Positions 44,816 to 56,209 are shown, counted from the stretch's first letter. The stretch: 64,000 bases of DNA from Ischnura elegans (GCF_921293095.1 NW_025791658.1:1488001-1552000); one strand, 5' to 3'. The notes: generated by a model from the sequence alone, not told the origin. Numbers and translations are program-made.

Positions 44816-45243
44816 CTAGAGATTACTCATTACAGGTTGCACGGAGCCCTACCATGACTCACTCCTTCTTGACCTAGGGTGGGCGGAAAAAACACGTGGT
44901 TGGATAGTTAGAAAACTAAGCAAAAAATAAAAAATGGAGCTTACGGGATAGAGTTTTCTCTAACTTTCGATGGGACATAGAAGATCTTTCACAAGAGAAT
45001 AGAGGAGCCGCTGGGGAAACTTTTCCTCTAGCAGCTACAAGTCTGCTGAAATGACCACTAGCCCACAGAGACAACCATTGTCTGATTGTCTGACCAGTGG
45101 CGCAGCGAGGGGGGGGGGTGGTTTTGGGGGATAAACCCCCCAAGAGCTCAGAAATTTTTTTAAAGGTATATCTCTCTATCTAATATATTATTTCTACTGT
45201 ATAGATACCTTTTTCTCAACTTATACGCAACCGAACTCTACAA

Positions 45244-45684
45244 ATGAGGTACCAAAATGCACAGAATTTATCAGAGAACATGCGACGGCATATCTTACTT
45301 CCTAAATATTGCTATTGTTTCCTAAAATTGGTTTTAAAAAATGAAAAAAATCGATTAAAAATATCGATTCAGACATTGATTGTCCTCATCCCAAGAATAC
45401 AGTTGATGCCGTCGGATCCCACCATGCCTTTTAATTTGACTCGCGGACAATTTCCCATTAAGGTTTCCTATGCGATGACTATTAACAAGGCTCAGGGTCA
45501 GACTTTGCAAAGAGCTGGCTTATTGCTGCCTGACCCTGTATTCTCTCATGGCCAACTTTATGTAGCATCCTCTAGGGTAAGATCTTTTCAAAATATTTTT
45601 GTAAATATTAAGGAAAACGCTAAACAAGTATTTACAGAGGATAGTGTAATTACTTCCAATGTTGTGTCTAACGAGGTCCTCTGA
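45244..45684 (+). pseudogene. PIF1-type helicase C-terminus (Helitron-derived), unit 2
   Basis: Duplicate of 40482-40922, identical over its 146 codons, with the same truncated helicase motifs (SYAMTINKAQGQT, HGQLYVASSRVRS). Identity here reflects the recent tandem duplication and is not evidence of selection. Confidence 0.8.
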
Positions 45685-46103
45685 CCTCAATTTGTACGTG
45701 AACATTCCAATTAAATTTGTACATAAGACCCTGCCTTTTTTTTCTACATTCTAAAATTAGAAACGCGCCTATCCCTCTGTGGACCTGCATTGAAAAGAGC
45801 GGGGGAAGCCCGCTGGGAGTGGGCGCAGCACGCTCGTCTGGTATTATCATGTAAATGCATATACAGTAAAACCTCTTTACATCGTAATGGAGGGGACCAA
45901 AATTTGGGCAATTTCATGTATGGCGGTTCACTGTGGAGAGGTTTCAGTGAAAGGCATCGATTTCCCTAACCAGAACGACGTCACACAGGCTTTTCCCAGC
46001 ATTCATACGTAGCCGTAGCATTTTCGAGCGCTGGAAAATTTTTCACTTTTCATTTAATTGCGACGCTGAGTTTACCACTAGCCCCCAGGCAAACATTCTC
46101 TGA

Positions 46104-47096
46104 CCAGAGGGGCAGCGAGGAGGGGGTTTTGGGAGATAAACAGACCTCCCCCCTCCCCCAGAGCTCAGAACTTTTTTTAAGGTAAATCTATTTTACTCAA
46201 TTGGGTTAACATTACTTATGGAATAGAGTGGGGATTAATAAAATATCCCTCAGAAGTCCATTAAACTCATTATTTTGAACAATTTACTTTAACTTTTTTC
46301 CGAGGGAGGGCCACCGCACCTCCCGGTTACCCTGGCGGGTATTCCGTACCCCTAGGCACCTTAGTATTGGTTGTGCCTGAAACGCCCTCTAGCCTCAACA
46401 CTTCGCGTGCCATGGACGTAATATTACGTCCTGTTAATCTTTCTGAAGATTGCCATTGACGTAATATTACGTATTTCTATTTAATTGTCTTTGTTTGCGT
46501 GAAGCCGTAATATTTCGCCTGTGGTACTTTTCCAGTTTACTGCTTAGTGGTTCTGTTATCTCAAAATTCAACTGCTCGATGGAAAAAGAATTCTTTTAAT
46601 GTCTTGAGGACGAAAAGTCCTCTGTAGCTACCGGCACCCTTATCTCAGCCTACTTTGCGTGAACATTCTTTGGAGGAAAGAACCGTTCGTTGAGGGTGCA
46701 GCGATCCTTTTTGTCATCCAGGATTTTGAATGCTACGCTTGGAACAATACTTTGGTATACGATTTCCATGGTTTAAATAGCTCAAATTGAGCGTAATAAA
46801 AATGTTATACATTTTATGGCGTTACATCATTTGTTGCAACTTTTTTATTTAAAAAAAACATTAGGTTTTCATCGTTAAAAATATATATATATAAAAGTTA
46901 GCAATGAATGTTATTCAACTCATTCGTAAAGAAGAGCAAAGTCCATTTTTATTGAAATACGCATCGATATAAATATATTTTTGATGATATTGTTTAAAAT
47001 AAATTTGCGAATTTAGTAAAAAATGGCCGTATTTTTCAGTAGGGCTTTAGAATTAGCGATCGGCACTCAGAGTGTTAATTCCTAGCTGAGCCCCTG
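46104..47096. mobile_element. hAT with nested piggyBac-like element, unit 2
   Basis: Duplicate of 41342-42334. The nested piggyBac-like element is at 46399-47074, with the same TCAA/TTAA flanks. Confidence 0.85.
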
Positions 47097-47434
47097 TCTC
47101 TGACCCTCCCATTTTTCGATACATTTCATAATGTCGGCCAATGGCCAACGATGAATTTAACTCTAGGTATTTTTCAAGCGAAATATACAGCCGATTTAAT
47201 TACTTTTTGCTTCCCAAAGGGAGCAAATTCAGAGACTTAGCCAGGAATTTCTCTTTGGGGGGGGTCCCAAAACCAGGGGGAAAATATTTGAGAAACAGGG
47301 TACTAAGTCATGGGTTTTAAACTAATTTTAACAATTTTCACAATCGGAAAAATTTCATTTGTTAAATGAATATTTTGTAAATTCATGACGTTTCAATGTT
47401 TTGTTTTCTTTTACGAAGGAAAATAATTGTTTAT

Positions 47435-47610
47435 ATGATGTCTCCATGTTCCTGGGCTTCACCGCGTGGATTTTTCTTTATGACGACAGTTTCTCCGGTA
47501 TTCCAACCGGCGTCTTCAGGTCGATCTGAAGACGCCGGTTGGAATACCGGAGAAACTGTCGTCATAAAGAAAAATCCACGCGGTGAAGCCCAGGAACATG
47601 GAGACATCAT
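47435..47610. repeat. perfect palindrome, 85-bp arms, 6-base loop
   Basis: Arms 47435-47519 and 47526-47610 are exact reverse complements, with loop gtcgat (47520-47525). It begins two bases before the PLE insertion as defined by the target duplication, because atg/cat happens to extend the symmetry. Any frame across it is a palindrome artefact. Confidence 0.95.
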
Positions 47611-47642
47611 CTAGACAACGCCGCGGAAAACTACGCATCAAC
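47437..47642 (+). mobile_element. Penelope-like terminal-repeat insertion with 13-bp target duplication
   Basis: Flanked by taattgtttatat at 47424-47436 and 47643-47655. It is made almost wholly of an inverted pair of PLE terminal sequences. Plus strand from 47526: CTGAAGA, a CCGGT...ACCGG stem, GAAA (about 47552) and CTGTCGTC, a hammerhead-type order with CTGAAGA in place of CTGATGA. No coding sequence remains. Confidence 0.7.
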
Positions 47643-47706
47643 TAATTGTTTATATATTTCGTGAGGGGGTCCGGACCCCCCCTCCCTTCCCCGAGCTACG
47701 CCACTG

Positions 47707-48303
47707 CGCGAATTACCCACAAAATAACAGAATTATAAGATCAAGGCCCCGAGGCAGCTGTCAAATAGACTAAAATTTTCCTTCCTACATCAAGGGATTG
47801 GAAGGGAGGATTGGAATGGTTTACCGGAGAAAATATTTTTTGAGCCCTTTCCAACTCACGCCACTACATTTATCAATTGGATTAATAAAATTGAATTTTG
47901 AGGGCTTTATAAACGTATATTTTTTGAATTTGGTGTTCCTTGTCTTTTTTACTTTGGTCTTCGTATATTATTGTGTAAAAATGAATTTTGTGGGCTATGT
48001 CAATGTAGACATTCATTGTTTTTTTGCTGATTTGGTGCTATGTAAGTACATGGGGACATGTATTGTGCAAAGAATGGTATTTTGACGGCTTTTTTAATTT
48101 TTTTGTTGCTAAGTATTTTGTTTTGTATTTTGGTTTATGTATATTATTGTGTCTTTATGTTACCACCAGACTTCATGGTTGACTTGTAATTAATTATTTG
48201 ATAATATAATATGCAACGCGCATATACCACACCGGCATCTCAAAGCATATTTTTGGAAAAATTAGACTGCAGCCTTCTAGGTTGATTTTGATAATTGCGC
48301 AAT
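47707..48303. other. no gene recognised
   Basis: A 95-codon frame at 47798-48085 encodes a strongly hydrophobic, Phe/Val-rich stretch from T-rich DNA, with no domain recognised. Treated as chance. Confidence 0.3.
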
Positions 48304-49386
48304 TGTCCATGGTTTTATTTTCTGCACGGTATGAATAGTAGAGTTCATTACGATTCTGGAAATGAGTGATCAGGACTAGCCTCTATTTCACTATTACCAC
48401 ATTCCTCCCAACATAATCAGTGCCAAATCACATTTTGATAAATATGATAAATGAATAACTCTTTTTAATACCCTTCATATATTTCTATCGATGCCAGTTT
48501 TCGTTTAGACTGCGAATTTGAAAGCATCGAATTACATGTAAATATGTATAGAATCTGTATTTTTTCATCATCGTTAATCTGGAGCAGGGGTTCCCAAACT
48601 GGGGGGCGTGACACCCATCAGTACCGCAGCAAACTTGATGTCGAAAGTGACCTACGCTGTGCTTTGTCTGAAACTCAACCCAGGATCTGTCAACGTATCC
48701 AGAACATGCAAGCGCACCACATCTCACTAAATTACATTTTATCTTTTGTTTTTGTAAGTAGGTAGGCCTATTGTTTCACCTTCCTTAAATTGAAAATGTA
48801 TCTGTGTTACAATGTTAAATTTTGTATCAGTAATTATATTCGTTTTTCATGTAATACTTGTTTTAATTTTCATCATACGTACAATTATTGAATCTTTCCA
48901 TTCTGCGTTACCGCATTCAACAGTGAACAAAAAAATCTACCTACTCACCGTATCAAGTAGGAACATACTTGTACGAGTACAAGTACTTGTGCAAGTAGGA
49001 GTTGGTATGTACGGCACCGTGGAAATAGGGTATTGCAAAATGGAAAGCTGATCTGTGTAGCGGGGGGGTGGTACAAAAATGTTTGGGAACCCCTGATCCA
49101 TGTCCATGGTTTTATTTTCTACACAGTATGAATAGTAGAGTTCATTACGATTCTGGAAATGAGTGATCAAGAATAGCCTCTATTTCACTATTTCCACATT
49201 CCTCCCTACATAATCAGTGCCAAATCATATTTTGATAAATATAATAAACGAATAACTCTTTTTAATACCCTTTGTAGGTATATTTCTATCGATGCCAGTT
49301 TTCGTTTAGACTGCGAATTTTAAAGCATCGAATTACGTGTAAATATGTATGGAATCTGTATTTTTTCATCGTGGGTAATCTAGAGT
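48304..49386 (+). repeat. direct repeats of about 285 bp flanking a hAT MITE
   Basis: tccatggttttattttct, gtagagttcattacgattctg, gcctctatttcactatt and ctatcgatgccagttttcg occur at 48304-48588 and again at 49103-49386. Between them is the hAT element at 48595-49095, inserted at or after the duplication. Confidence 0.8.
48595..49095. mobile_element. hAT MITE with CAGGGGTTCCCAAAC ends
   Basis: Left CAGGGGTTCCCAAACTGGGG, right GTTTGGGAACCCCTG, the classic Charlie-type hAT terminus. 501 bp and no transposase. The flanks do not give a clear 8-bp duplication. Confidence 0.75.
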
Positions 49387-49670
49387 ATATAATCTGTGTC
49401 CATAGATTACTCAGAATAAAGTTATTTTTCAGCCGTTGTACTGTTTGTTTTGTTTTAACCCTCGACCATTTCGTTATTTGTGATCATAGCACTTTCGGTC
49501 GGTGTTTTTTATACCAATCCTCTTAGCTTTTTTTAGTACTTAACAAATATGGTATTTAGATTGATATATATTACGAGGAATTAAAAGAAGTCAATAGTTT
49601 TATTAGAGCTGTGCTAGTTGCCTTCGTATGGGGGACGGGCGAACGGACCCGCCATCTACCTGTGTCATAC

Positions 49671-50331
49671 AATAGGGTAGTTTCCTTCATCAAAGAAAAC
49701 GAAACGCATTGATTGCGATTCGTTACCCACCATTAGTGTATTCATAATATAAAAATTATTTGGTTTTAGAATTCGCAATTTAGACTAATGGCAATGGTCC
49801 ATTTTTATCCTCATTTGAAAAGGGCCAGATTGGCGCCCATGCGATGCCACTCCACGTGACGTCACAGGGACCTGGTGTATATACGAGTAGATAGGAGTTT
49901 TACATCGTCTGAGATTACCAATGCATGCATGAGGCGCAGAGCTCAGGGAAACATGTCTTAATAATCACTTATTAAAACTGGTTAAGGTCGGAAAGTTTTC
50001 TTCATTTGATAAGGTATTAATAATCCTTATTTAAGCCAAGCGCTACCAGCCAGCAGGGTACTCAGCTACCCGCTATCAGCCTGCGTCGTATCAGCGCTCA
50101 ACTCGCCTCAAGGTCACCTCACAGGGCGGCAGCGGGAACCAGAAATACGTCACACGGAGAGATTTCCCGACATTCATGCTTACGCGTCGCGTTTTCTCGC
50201 GCTAGAAAATTTTCACTCTTCATTTAATCGCGAGAAATAGTAGTTTAAAAATCTAAAAGCGTGAGGAACGTACTCCAGGAGTAATAATCTTTCGATTTAG
50301 TCAGTAAAAAATTATAGGAAACCACCCTATT
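49671..50331 (+). mobile_element. AATAGGGTRGTTTCC-ended MITE, copy 4
   Basis: Complete, aatagggtagtttcc to ggaaaccaccctatt, the most symmetrical termini in the window. It contains ccacgtgacgtcacagg and the 3' half landmarks. Confidence 0.85.
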
Positions 50332-50920
50332 CTTTTGTCGGTCCTTTCTTCCTCCTCTCCCTTGCTCGCGGCTCATGCCCTTCGCGGGCTCTCTGAGCCA
50401 ACCAACTCACGGCATTCACACTATAGTTTCGACGGACATCAAGACAAACAGAAGGAGCGTTACATTGTCGAGCCTCATTTATATCCGACAACGGCAGGGG
50501 TGGGTGGACAGTGCGAGGGAAGGGGGGGGTGCACGTTAAAGGGAGGGTCAAAAAATATTAAAGCATGGGAGTACCCAGCGAGGGGCATCTCCCCCCCTAG
50601 AAGCAAAAATCGCAAAAGTCTTTGACCCTTTCTAACCCAGAGCTACTTAAGAGAGAAATAAAATTTTCAAGATTTTTCACTTTTTGAAAACTTGAAATTT
50701 TTCCATAAAATCATGTTTATCGTGGTTGCTGAATGTTTCGTCATTAAAATTTAAGCCACAAAATAATGTCAAGTCTTGATAATTCCCCAAATAGGGCTGA
50801 AAATGTATACATTTTTTGATGTTGCTTAGAAGTAACATTGGGTTATTTAAGGGTTCAGCAAAATCAGTACTGAATTGAAACGAAAGTATTCATAAAATTG
50901 TCTTTAATGCATCGAAAAAT
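50332..50920. other. no gene recognised
   Basis: C/T-rich then G-rich low-complexity sequence (50335-50600), including ggggggg and ccccccc tracts like those in hAT MITEs, followed by AT-rich sequence. Confidence 0.3.
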
Positions 50921-50959
50921 GATACACGAGGTTGTAGCAAAAGTAAGGTTGCCAATTAG

Positions 50960-51166
50960 CTACAATGGGTGCTTTCTATTCATGCGACTCACGCGTCGAC
51001 TTGTGTCGACTCGCGGTAACTGTTTATAACTCTCCTATTCCTGTGCGTTACCGTTTGTTGACTTGTGTCACAACAGTCGGCGACACACACAGAATGGAAC
51101 ACGAAAACCGCGACGCAAGTCGACTTGTGTCGACGTGTGTCAATGAATGGAAAGCATCCAATGTAG
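50960..51166. mobile_element. palindromic MITE nested in mariner 5' region
   Basis: ctacaatgggtgctttctat at the left pairs with atggaaagcatccaatgtag at the right. Both arms continue through gtcgacttgtgtcgac, itself palindromic. Length 207 bp. The target duplication is unclear. Confidence 0.65.
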
Positions 51167-51313
51167 AGGGAAGGTCCTAGGCTAAATCCAATTACAGTGC
51201 CGTGTGCAGTGGTTCCACTACTCTCGAGCCCGCCCGTCCGCGATTCACTACTTCGCTCGGTGTTGGCTTCGCAACCATCAACAATCGAAGTGTTTATCCC
51301 CGTTCCCGCCAAA

Positions 51314-52353
51314 TGTGAGGTTAAAGCAGTAATCAGATTTCTCCATGCAAGGAAGTTACCGCCCGTGGAGATTTTATCTGCAACTGACTGAGGTTTATGG
51401 TGAAGAAATCATGTCCGTTCAGCACGTCCGCAAATGGTGCAGAGCTTTTGCTGAGGGTCGCACTGAAGTTCACGATGAAGAACGGAGTGGAAGACCGCCG
51501 GTTTCGGATTGTCCAGAAGATCAACAGTGAGCTGCTCAAAGATCGGAGGGTCACTGTCCGTGAACTTGTTGAACGCATTCCTGAAGCTTCCCGCGGCACA
51601 ATTGAAAGAACTTTAACTGAAACGTTGGGTTATCGAAAGGTGTGTGCTCGCTGGGTCCCCCGGATGCTGACTGATAGACACAAGGAGCAACGCCTTCACT
51701 GTGCTCGCAAATTTCTTCAGCAGTGTGAGCGGGGAGGCAACAAGGAGAAGTTGTTGGACTCGATCGTCACGGGAGATGAAACATAAGTGTTGCATTACAC
51801 CCCTGAAATAAAACAGCAATCTCGTCAGTGGAGTCACTCTGGTTCACCGCCTCCGAAGAAATTCAAACAGACGCAGTCGGCAGGAAAGGTTTATGGCGAC
51901 AGTGTTTTGGAATCGAAAGGGGGTACTCCTCATCGATTTCATGCAACCAGGGACGACAATAAACTCCAAAAGATATTGTGAATCTTTGACTAAACTCCGG
52001 CGAGCTATCCAGAATCGCTGAAGAGGACGACTGACGGAGGGAGTAGTGCTTCTTCACGACAACGCTCGACCACACGCCGCTCGACAAACTCAGTAGCTTT
52101 GGAGAAATTTGGGTGGACTGTTTTGCCTCATGCCCCGTACAGCCCGGACTTAGCCCCTGGCGATTATCACCTCTTCCCCAAGCTAAAGGAACACTTAGGC
52201 GGCAAACGCTTCAAGAGCGCAGGTGAAGTCCAGACGGAGGTCACACGCTTCCTCAACGGGTTGGCGGAAGACTCCTTCAACTTAGGGATAGAAAAGCTGG
52301 AGCAACGTCTTCAAAAGAGTCTCGAAAAAAACGGAGACTACATTGAAAAATAG
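51314..52353 (+). pseudogene. mariner transposase (D,D34D), multiple breaks
   Basis: The order matches mariner transposases: an N-terminal helix-turn-helix (EVKAVIRFLHARKLPP, QLTEVYGEE, VRKWCRAFAEGRTEVHDEER, SGRPP), a second HTH (LLKDRRVTVRELVERIPEA), LGYRKVCARWVPRMLTD (the WVPHxLt motif), then the catalytic domain: IVTGDET (first Asp, 51775-51777), LLHDNARPHAA (second Asp, 52058-52060) and YSPDLAPGDYHLF (third Asp, 52162-52164, about 34 residues on). Frameshifts occur near 51370, 51520, 51890, 51980 and 52100 and stops at 51784 and about 52019. All three acidic residues survive, but the frame does not. Its C-terminus ends NGDYIEK. Confidence 0.88.
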
Positions 52354-52453
52354 GCGAAAGTATAAGCTTTTCAACGATATAAAAATTTATAACAATAAAA
52401 TTTTTTTTCTATTTGTAAAAAATATGGGAACCTTACATTTGGTGCAACCCTCG

Positions 52454-52845
52454 TATATTAGTATAAGATATGTTACTAAAATAAAACTGTTTTTTTTCAA
52501 GGAAATAATTTCATAAATCCCATGGCTTGCCCCACCCCTAGACCATTGTTTCCCCCCCCCCACCCTAGTTATGATCCTGGGTAAGCCCTTGCATTAAAGT
52601 CTAAAATCTGGGTGGAGAGAGAAGCGAAGAGAATTTGATAATGACCTCTATGGTTCGAAACATGTCGTACGGACGAAATAAATCAGTGGAAATCAAAGAA
52701 GTCTCTTTATCATTTTCGCCACTTTGATTTTCAGGAAGCACTTTGTCCTTGGAGTTAATCGGACATTTTTTTTCAACTTCATGATCTGCCGTTTTCTAAG
52801 GTTTTCCTAGCGAATACACCGCGTGAAGAGTTCACGGGATCGCCA
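52454..52845. other. no gene recognised
   Basis: AT-rich with a c-run (about 52552). Perhaps a G/C-tract hAT scrap (cctagttatgatcctggg near 52563). Confidence 0.3.
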
Positions 52846-52950
52846 CCGAGCCAGGAGCTGCATTACTTCCGACGTTTCGATGTCCGACTGGGCCACCTTC
52901 CTCAGGGCCGTGAGTCTCACTCAGCCCGTTGTGCGCGGGTTATGCCGATT
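52846..52950 (-). mobile_element. Penelope-like 3' terminal remnant with hammerhead-like core
   Basis: Minus strand: CTGAGGA (52905-52899), a stem with GGTG pairing CATC, then CGAAACGTCGG (52879-52869). The CTGANGA...CGAAACGTCGG pattern is the usual PLE terminal signature. One core base differs (CTGAGGA for CTGATGA), so catalysis is unlikely. No protein-coding part is left. Confidence 0.5.
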
Positions 52951-53502
52951 TTTATGCAAAAATAATAATTTAATATATCGAACATGGATTCTCGAGTTGA
53001 CTGTCGACATTTCATTTTTAAATTTTTTATTATGGGAACATTAAATAGCATGAAATTTTCAAATAATGTTGTAATTAGCCTAAAAATATTATGGTCCATT
53101 TTGCTGACGTCGATTTCTTCATGTATCTTAAATCTCACCCATCCTAATAAACTTCATTAATGGGTAATGGAAGGCATTCCCTTAAATGTTGTTTTAAAAC
53201 ATAATAGGCACCTGCATTTAGATACAAAGAGGTTTTGCTGAGTGTCCCTTGATATCCTGACCAAAGGTTCCTAATTGGCCAATTTCCATCTTTCAGTGAA
53301 CATATGATTTGTACATTCAAATAAAAATTTGACCTTGAAATAATTTTTAAAGTTATAAGGCCGATTCCAAGTTATATTATTCCTGCATCACCTTTCCTAT
53401 ACATTTGCTTTAGTAATGTGGATACGACGTAAATCGTCCCTCACACATACCCATTCGTAACAGCCGCGTCATGCAATGATTGGTCGGCTGTCGATGGTAA
53501 AC

Positions 53503-53566
53503 TATCGATACTATCTATTGTATCGAGTTCTGAAATCTTTCGATTGTTATTTATTTACATTCAGTG
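53503..53566 (+). promoter_or_regulatory. putative promoter of the ZAD gene (DRE and initiator)
   Basis: TATCGATA at 53503-53510 is the DRE core of DREF-type insect promoters. An attgg (CCAAT-box core, about 53479) lies just upstream. An initiator-like TTCAGTG begins at 53560, about 50 bp downstream, and the start codon of exon 1 follows at 53729. The motif combination and position support a TATA-less housekeeping-type promoter. The exact start site is inferred. Confidence 0.45.
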
Positions 53567-53728
53567 CTTGCTGCGGTGCAACGTTTTGGGGATATAGTGG
53601 TCGCGTGTTTAATTGTTCGTGTTTGCATGTATCACTGTCATTTAAAAGATCCTTTGCGCTTTTCACTGGTTACAGATTCCAATAGTGCCGTTTATCAACT
53701 TCTCAGTTTAGGTTCATTATTTACCGTG

Positions 53729-53863
53729 ATGGGAGATTGCGATATACGTGGAATGTGCAGGCTTTGTTTGTGCAAGTGTGATAATCTCGTTGAAATTTTT
53801 GTTCTCGGAGAAGGTCACGGGTATTATGCAGCTGAAGTGATACAAGACTTACTACAGATAGAG
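53729..53863 (+). CDS. ZAD zinc-finger protein, exon 1
   Basis: Forty-five codons from ATG: MGDCDIRGMCRLCLCK, then CDNLVEIFVLGEG and AAEVIQDLLQIE. CRLC (residues 10-13) is the first Cys pair of a zinc-finger-associated domain (ZAD), the N-terminal dimerisation module of arthropod C2H2 transcription factors. The LxxIF and IxDLLQIE positions also fit. The exon ends GAG|GTTTGT, a usable donor, phase 0, joining in frame to exon 2 at 59278, which supplies the second Cys pair. An in-frame methionine at 53564 would add 55 residues, but the ZAD normally starts within ten residues of the N-terminus, so 53729 is preferred. The C2H2 fingers lie outside the window. Confidence 0.8.
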
Positions 53864-56209
53864 GTTTGTAGCTTTATTTATTATTTGCGTAGCCATCAAA
53901 CGAACCAAAAGTTGTTATTCTCCAATTCAAAAATGGTTACTCCAGAGAACACTTTGATACGGTCTGGATATTATGCCGGATTGCCTCATATCCTGTTAAT
54001 TGCTTTGTGAGAAAAATAGTAATTCCAATATTACCAGTTAGAGTATCAAAATTGTCAGTCTACGGTGAATGTTGTGTGATGTCAGCCCAAGAAATGTTCT
54101 TGATTTCTGAAAACAGTGTTTCCATCTTATATTGGAAAATGTAAAAGTACCATGTTTGTCGGTGGTTATTTTTTGTTGTTGTTAAGCCCTCCGAAATTGG
54201 CAGTAAAAGGTTGGAGGGGTTAGTAAATTCATGTTATTAAACAATTATATTGCCTATAGACAAGTAAATGTGACAGCGACACTTTGTAAAGCAGTTAAGC
54301 TATTGGAAATCATATTTTATTTTCTAAACTACCTGAGGATTCATCTCCATAAAAATTACAAATTACATTTTAACACGTTATTAATGCTAATTTTACATGC
54401 TTCAACTAATTTTATATCGACAAATAAGTAAGAATATGGAAAATTGCTTCAGGCATTGGCTGTAGACATTTTGTATTAAATTTTTCTATTTTAGGGCATT
54501 CATTAGCATGAAGTATGTTATAAATGTAGTAAATATCTATAAAATATTATAATTCAGATGCAAAAGGAACGGGTATTACCGATTTTCTGTCAGTTCACAA
54601 TTAAACATTGCGTATAAGTGGCTTCCAGTATTTGACTTTCAGCATTATTGTTATCTCTCGGCTTGTATTTGTAAGTATTCAATTATTATAGCATTCGTCT
54701 GCATGAAACTTGCATCCAACAAATTGGATAGATTAGATGTTCTTTACACATACGTTGTGGGTTGTTCCTACTATTGTTCTAAAAGGGAATGAAACATTCA
54801 AAAAGGAAGCCACTTTTATTTGTATCATCACTGTATTATAATTGCTCAAATATGAGAGCATTCAGTGGCATGAAATTTTCAAAGATATTACCTTAAAAAA
54901 ATTGAATTGAATCATCAAAAGTTACAGATGTCTACCGATATCTCTGTCCATAATCAAAACAAATGTGGCGTCCAGCATTTTCGACATTTTAATTTAATTT
55001 CTTACATTATCAGAACATATATTGGCATGAAATGTGCAAATAATGTTGGAAAAGATTGAAATGTTAAATTAATGTGGAAAACCTCTGTTAACTTGCATCA
55101 TAATAACCCTGTGTAGAAATTGAATGGATGAATAATGATTTTGTGATATCCTTGTCTAAAGGACTACTCGAACAATGTCTAGGACTACTCAAACAATGTT
55201 AATTTAGCAAAGGTTAATGCCAATCGTGTCGATTACCGATACTGTGACCAATGGAGGGATGCTCTCATAGCTTTCTCTCATCAGTAGACTGATAACCTCC
55301 GATGACCTATTTTATTGATGTATATATAATTAATGTATAATATTATTTAAAAGTATTGAAGTAATTTTATACGTTTTAAATTTCTTATCTACATATCGCA
55401 GTAATCAAGCAAGATTAACCTGGAATTTTGTAAAAATTTCCTTGGAAAACAAGGAATTATGCATTAATTTTTTTGCTTGAATTGGCTGAACAACTTTGGC
55501 GGCATCACGAATGCAGAGCAACGTGATTAAAATTTTATATTTTCAGTGCTGAAAGAAATGTGAAGGTCCCTGATTATCTTGAAGTCAGTTAGCTTGTCTG
55601 TGTCTGTCTGTTCAGGCTGGCTGACAGACTTAAAGGTCTTCTCAGACCGGTGCTTCTAGTTGTACTCCACCTTCTGGCAAGAGTTCCAGGGATTGAGCGA
55701 GCCATGCTCTTCTACACAGCAGTTGACCAAGATCATACGTTGAGAGAGCTCTTTATGATGAGGCATGCCAATTTTAAAATTCCTTTCTTAACAGTGTGGT
55801 CATTCTATTTTGAAATCCCAATTCATGATAAGAATTTAGTGTATGGTCAGGCAGCCGAGAGTTGTCCGATGACAGGCAGTTCAAGGATCTAGTTCGGTGC
55901 GGGGGGCAAGATTGCCAGGTAAGAAAGGGAAATACCAACATCACATGTAAACAAAAGGTATCCGTGAAGATTGGAGCCAGAAGGGACAACAAGCGTGAAG
56001 GACCCAAAGTAATAACCCCTTGTTAAGGTGATTCGAAAGAGAAAGGGATTGTTTTGGTGGTTCATATGCATGTAACAACGCTGTATGACTTGGTGACGGT
56101 ATGATGTGCGTTTGGGGGACAGCGATTGGCTACAAACTGTGCTGGCGCAGGGTTCTCCTCCCCTCCTCTTGAGCTGTCAGCGGACAACTCTTGCCGGCCA
56201 GACTGTAGG

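Larger units (their letters stand above)
42708..47469 (+). repeat. 4762-bp tandem duplication, unit 2
   Basis: Second unit, same content as 37946-42707 at +4762. It runs on into the rest of the PLE palindrome at 47470, showing that the original locus had the palindrome and that unit 1 is cut off within it. Confidence 0.95.
47240..47706. mobile_element. G/C-tract hAT element split by a PLE insertion
   Basis: Left cagagacttagccaggaatt, right ccgagctacgccactg with ggggtccggacccccc. Same family as 6984-7245 (shared tcccaaaaccagggggaaaa and gtactaagt...gggttttaaactaat). A PLE insertion at 47437-47642 interrupts it between two copies of taattgtttatat. Confidence 0.7.
50925..52453 (+). mobile_element. 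mariner element, inactive
   Basis: Left terminus CACGAGGTTGTAGCAAAAGT and right terminus complement CGAGGGTTGCACCAAATGT are inverted repeats and each is followed by AAGGTT. TA flanks both ends (50923-50924, 52454-52455). About 1.53 kb, longer than the usual 1.3 kb because another inverted-repeat element sits in the 5' untranslated part (50960-51166). Confidence 0.85.
53030..55090 (+). repeat. diverged dispersed repeats (gcatgaaat motif)
   Basis: A motif of the form g-cattcattagcatgaaat-ttcaaataatgtt is found at about 53040, 54495, 54686, 54858 and 55016. The last four are 160-190 bp apart, as in an old tandem array interrupted at its left by the first exon region of the ZAD gene. Divergence is high. 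Confidence 0.45.

Noticed and set aside
47396..47614. 72-codon frame crossing 47.5 kb
   Set aside because: It lies across an exact palindrome, so its two halves are reverse complements. No homology expected.
50335..50625. 96-codon frame and its antisense 74-codon frame
   Set aside because: Low-complexity C/T and G runs, no domain, both frames equally poor.
53564..53728. Upstream in-frame methionine of ZAD exon 1
   Set aside because: It would add 55 hydrophobic residues before a domain that normally sits at the extreme N-terminus. More likely 5' untranslated sequence.
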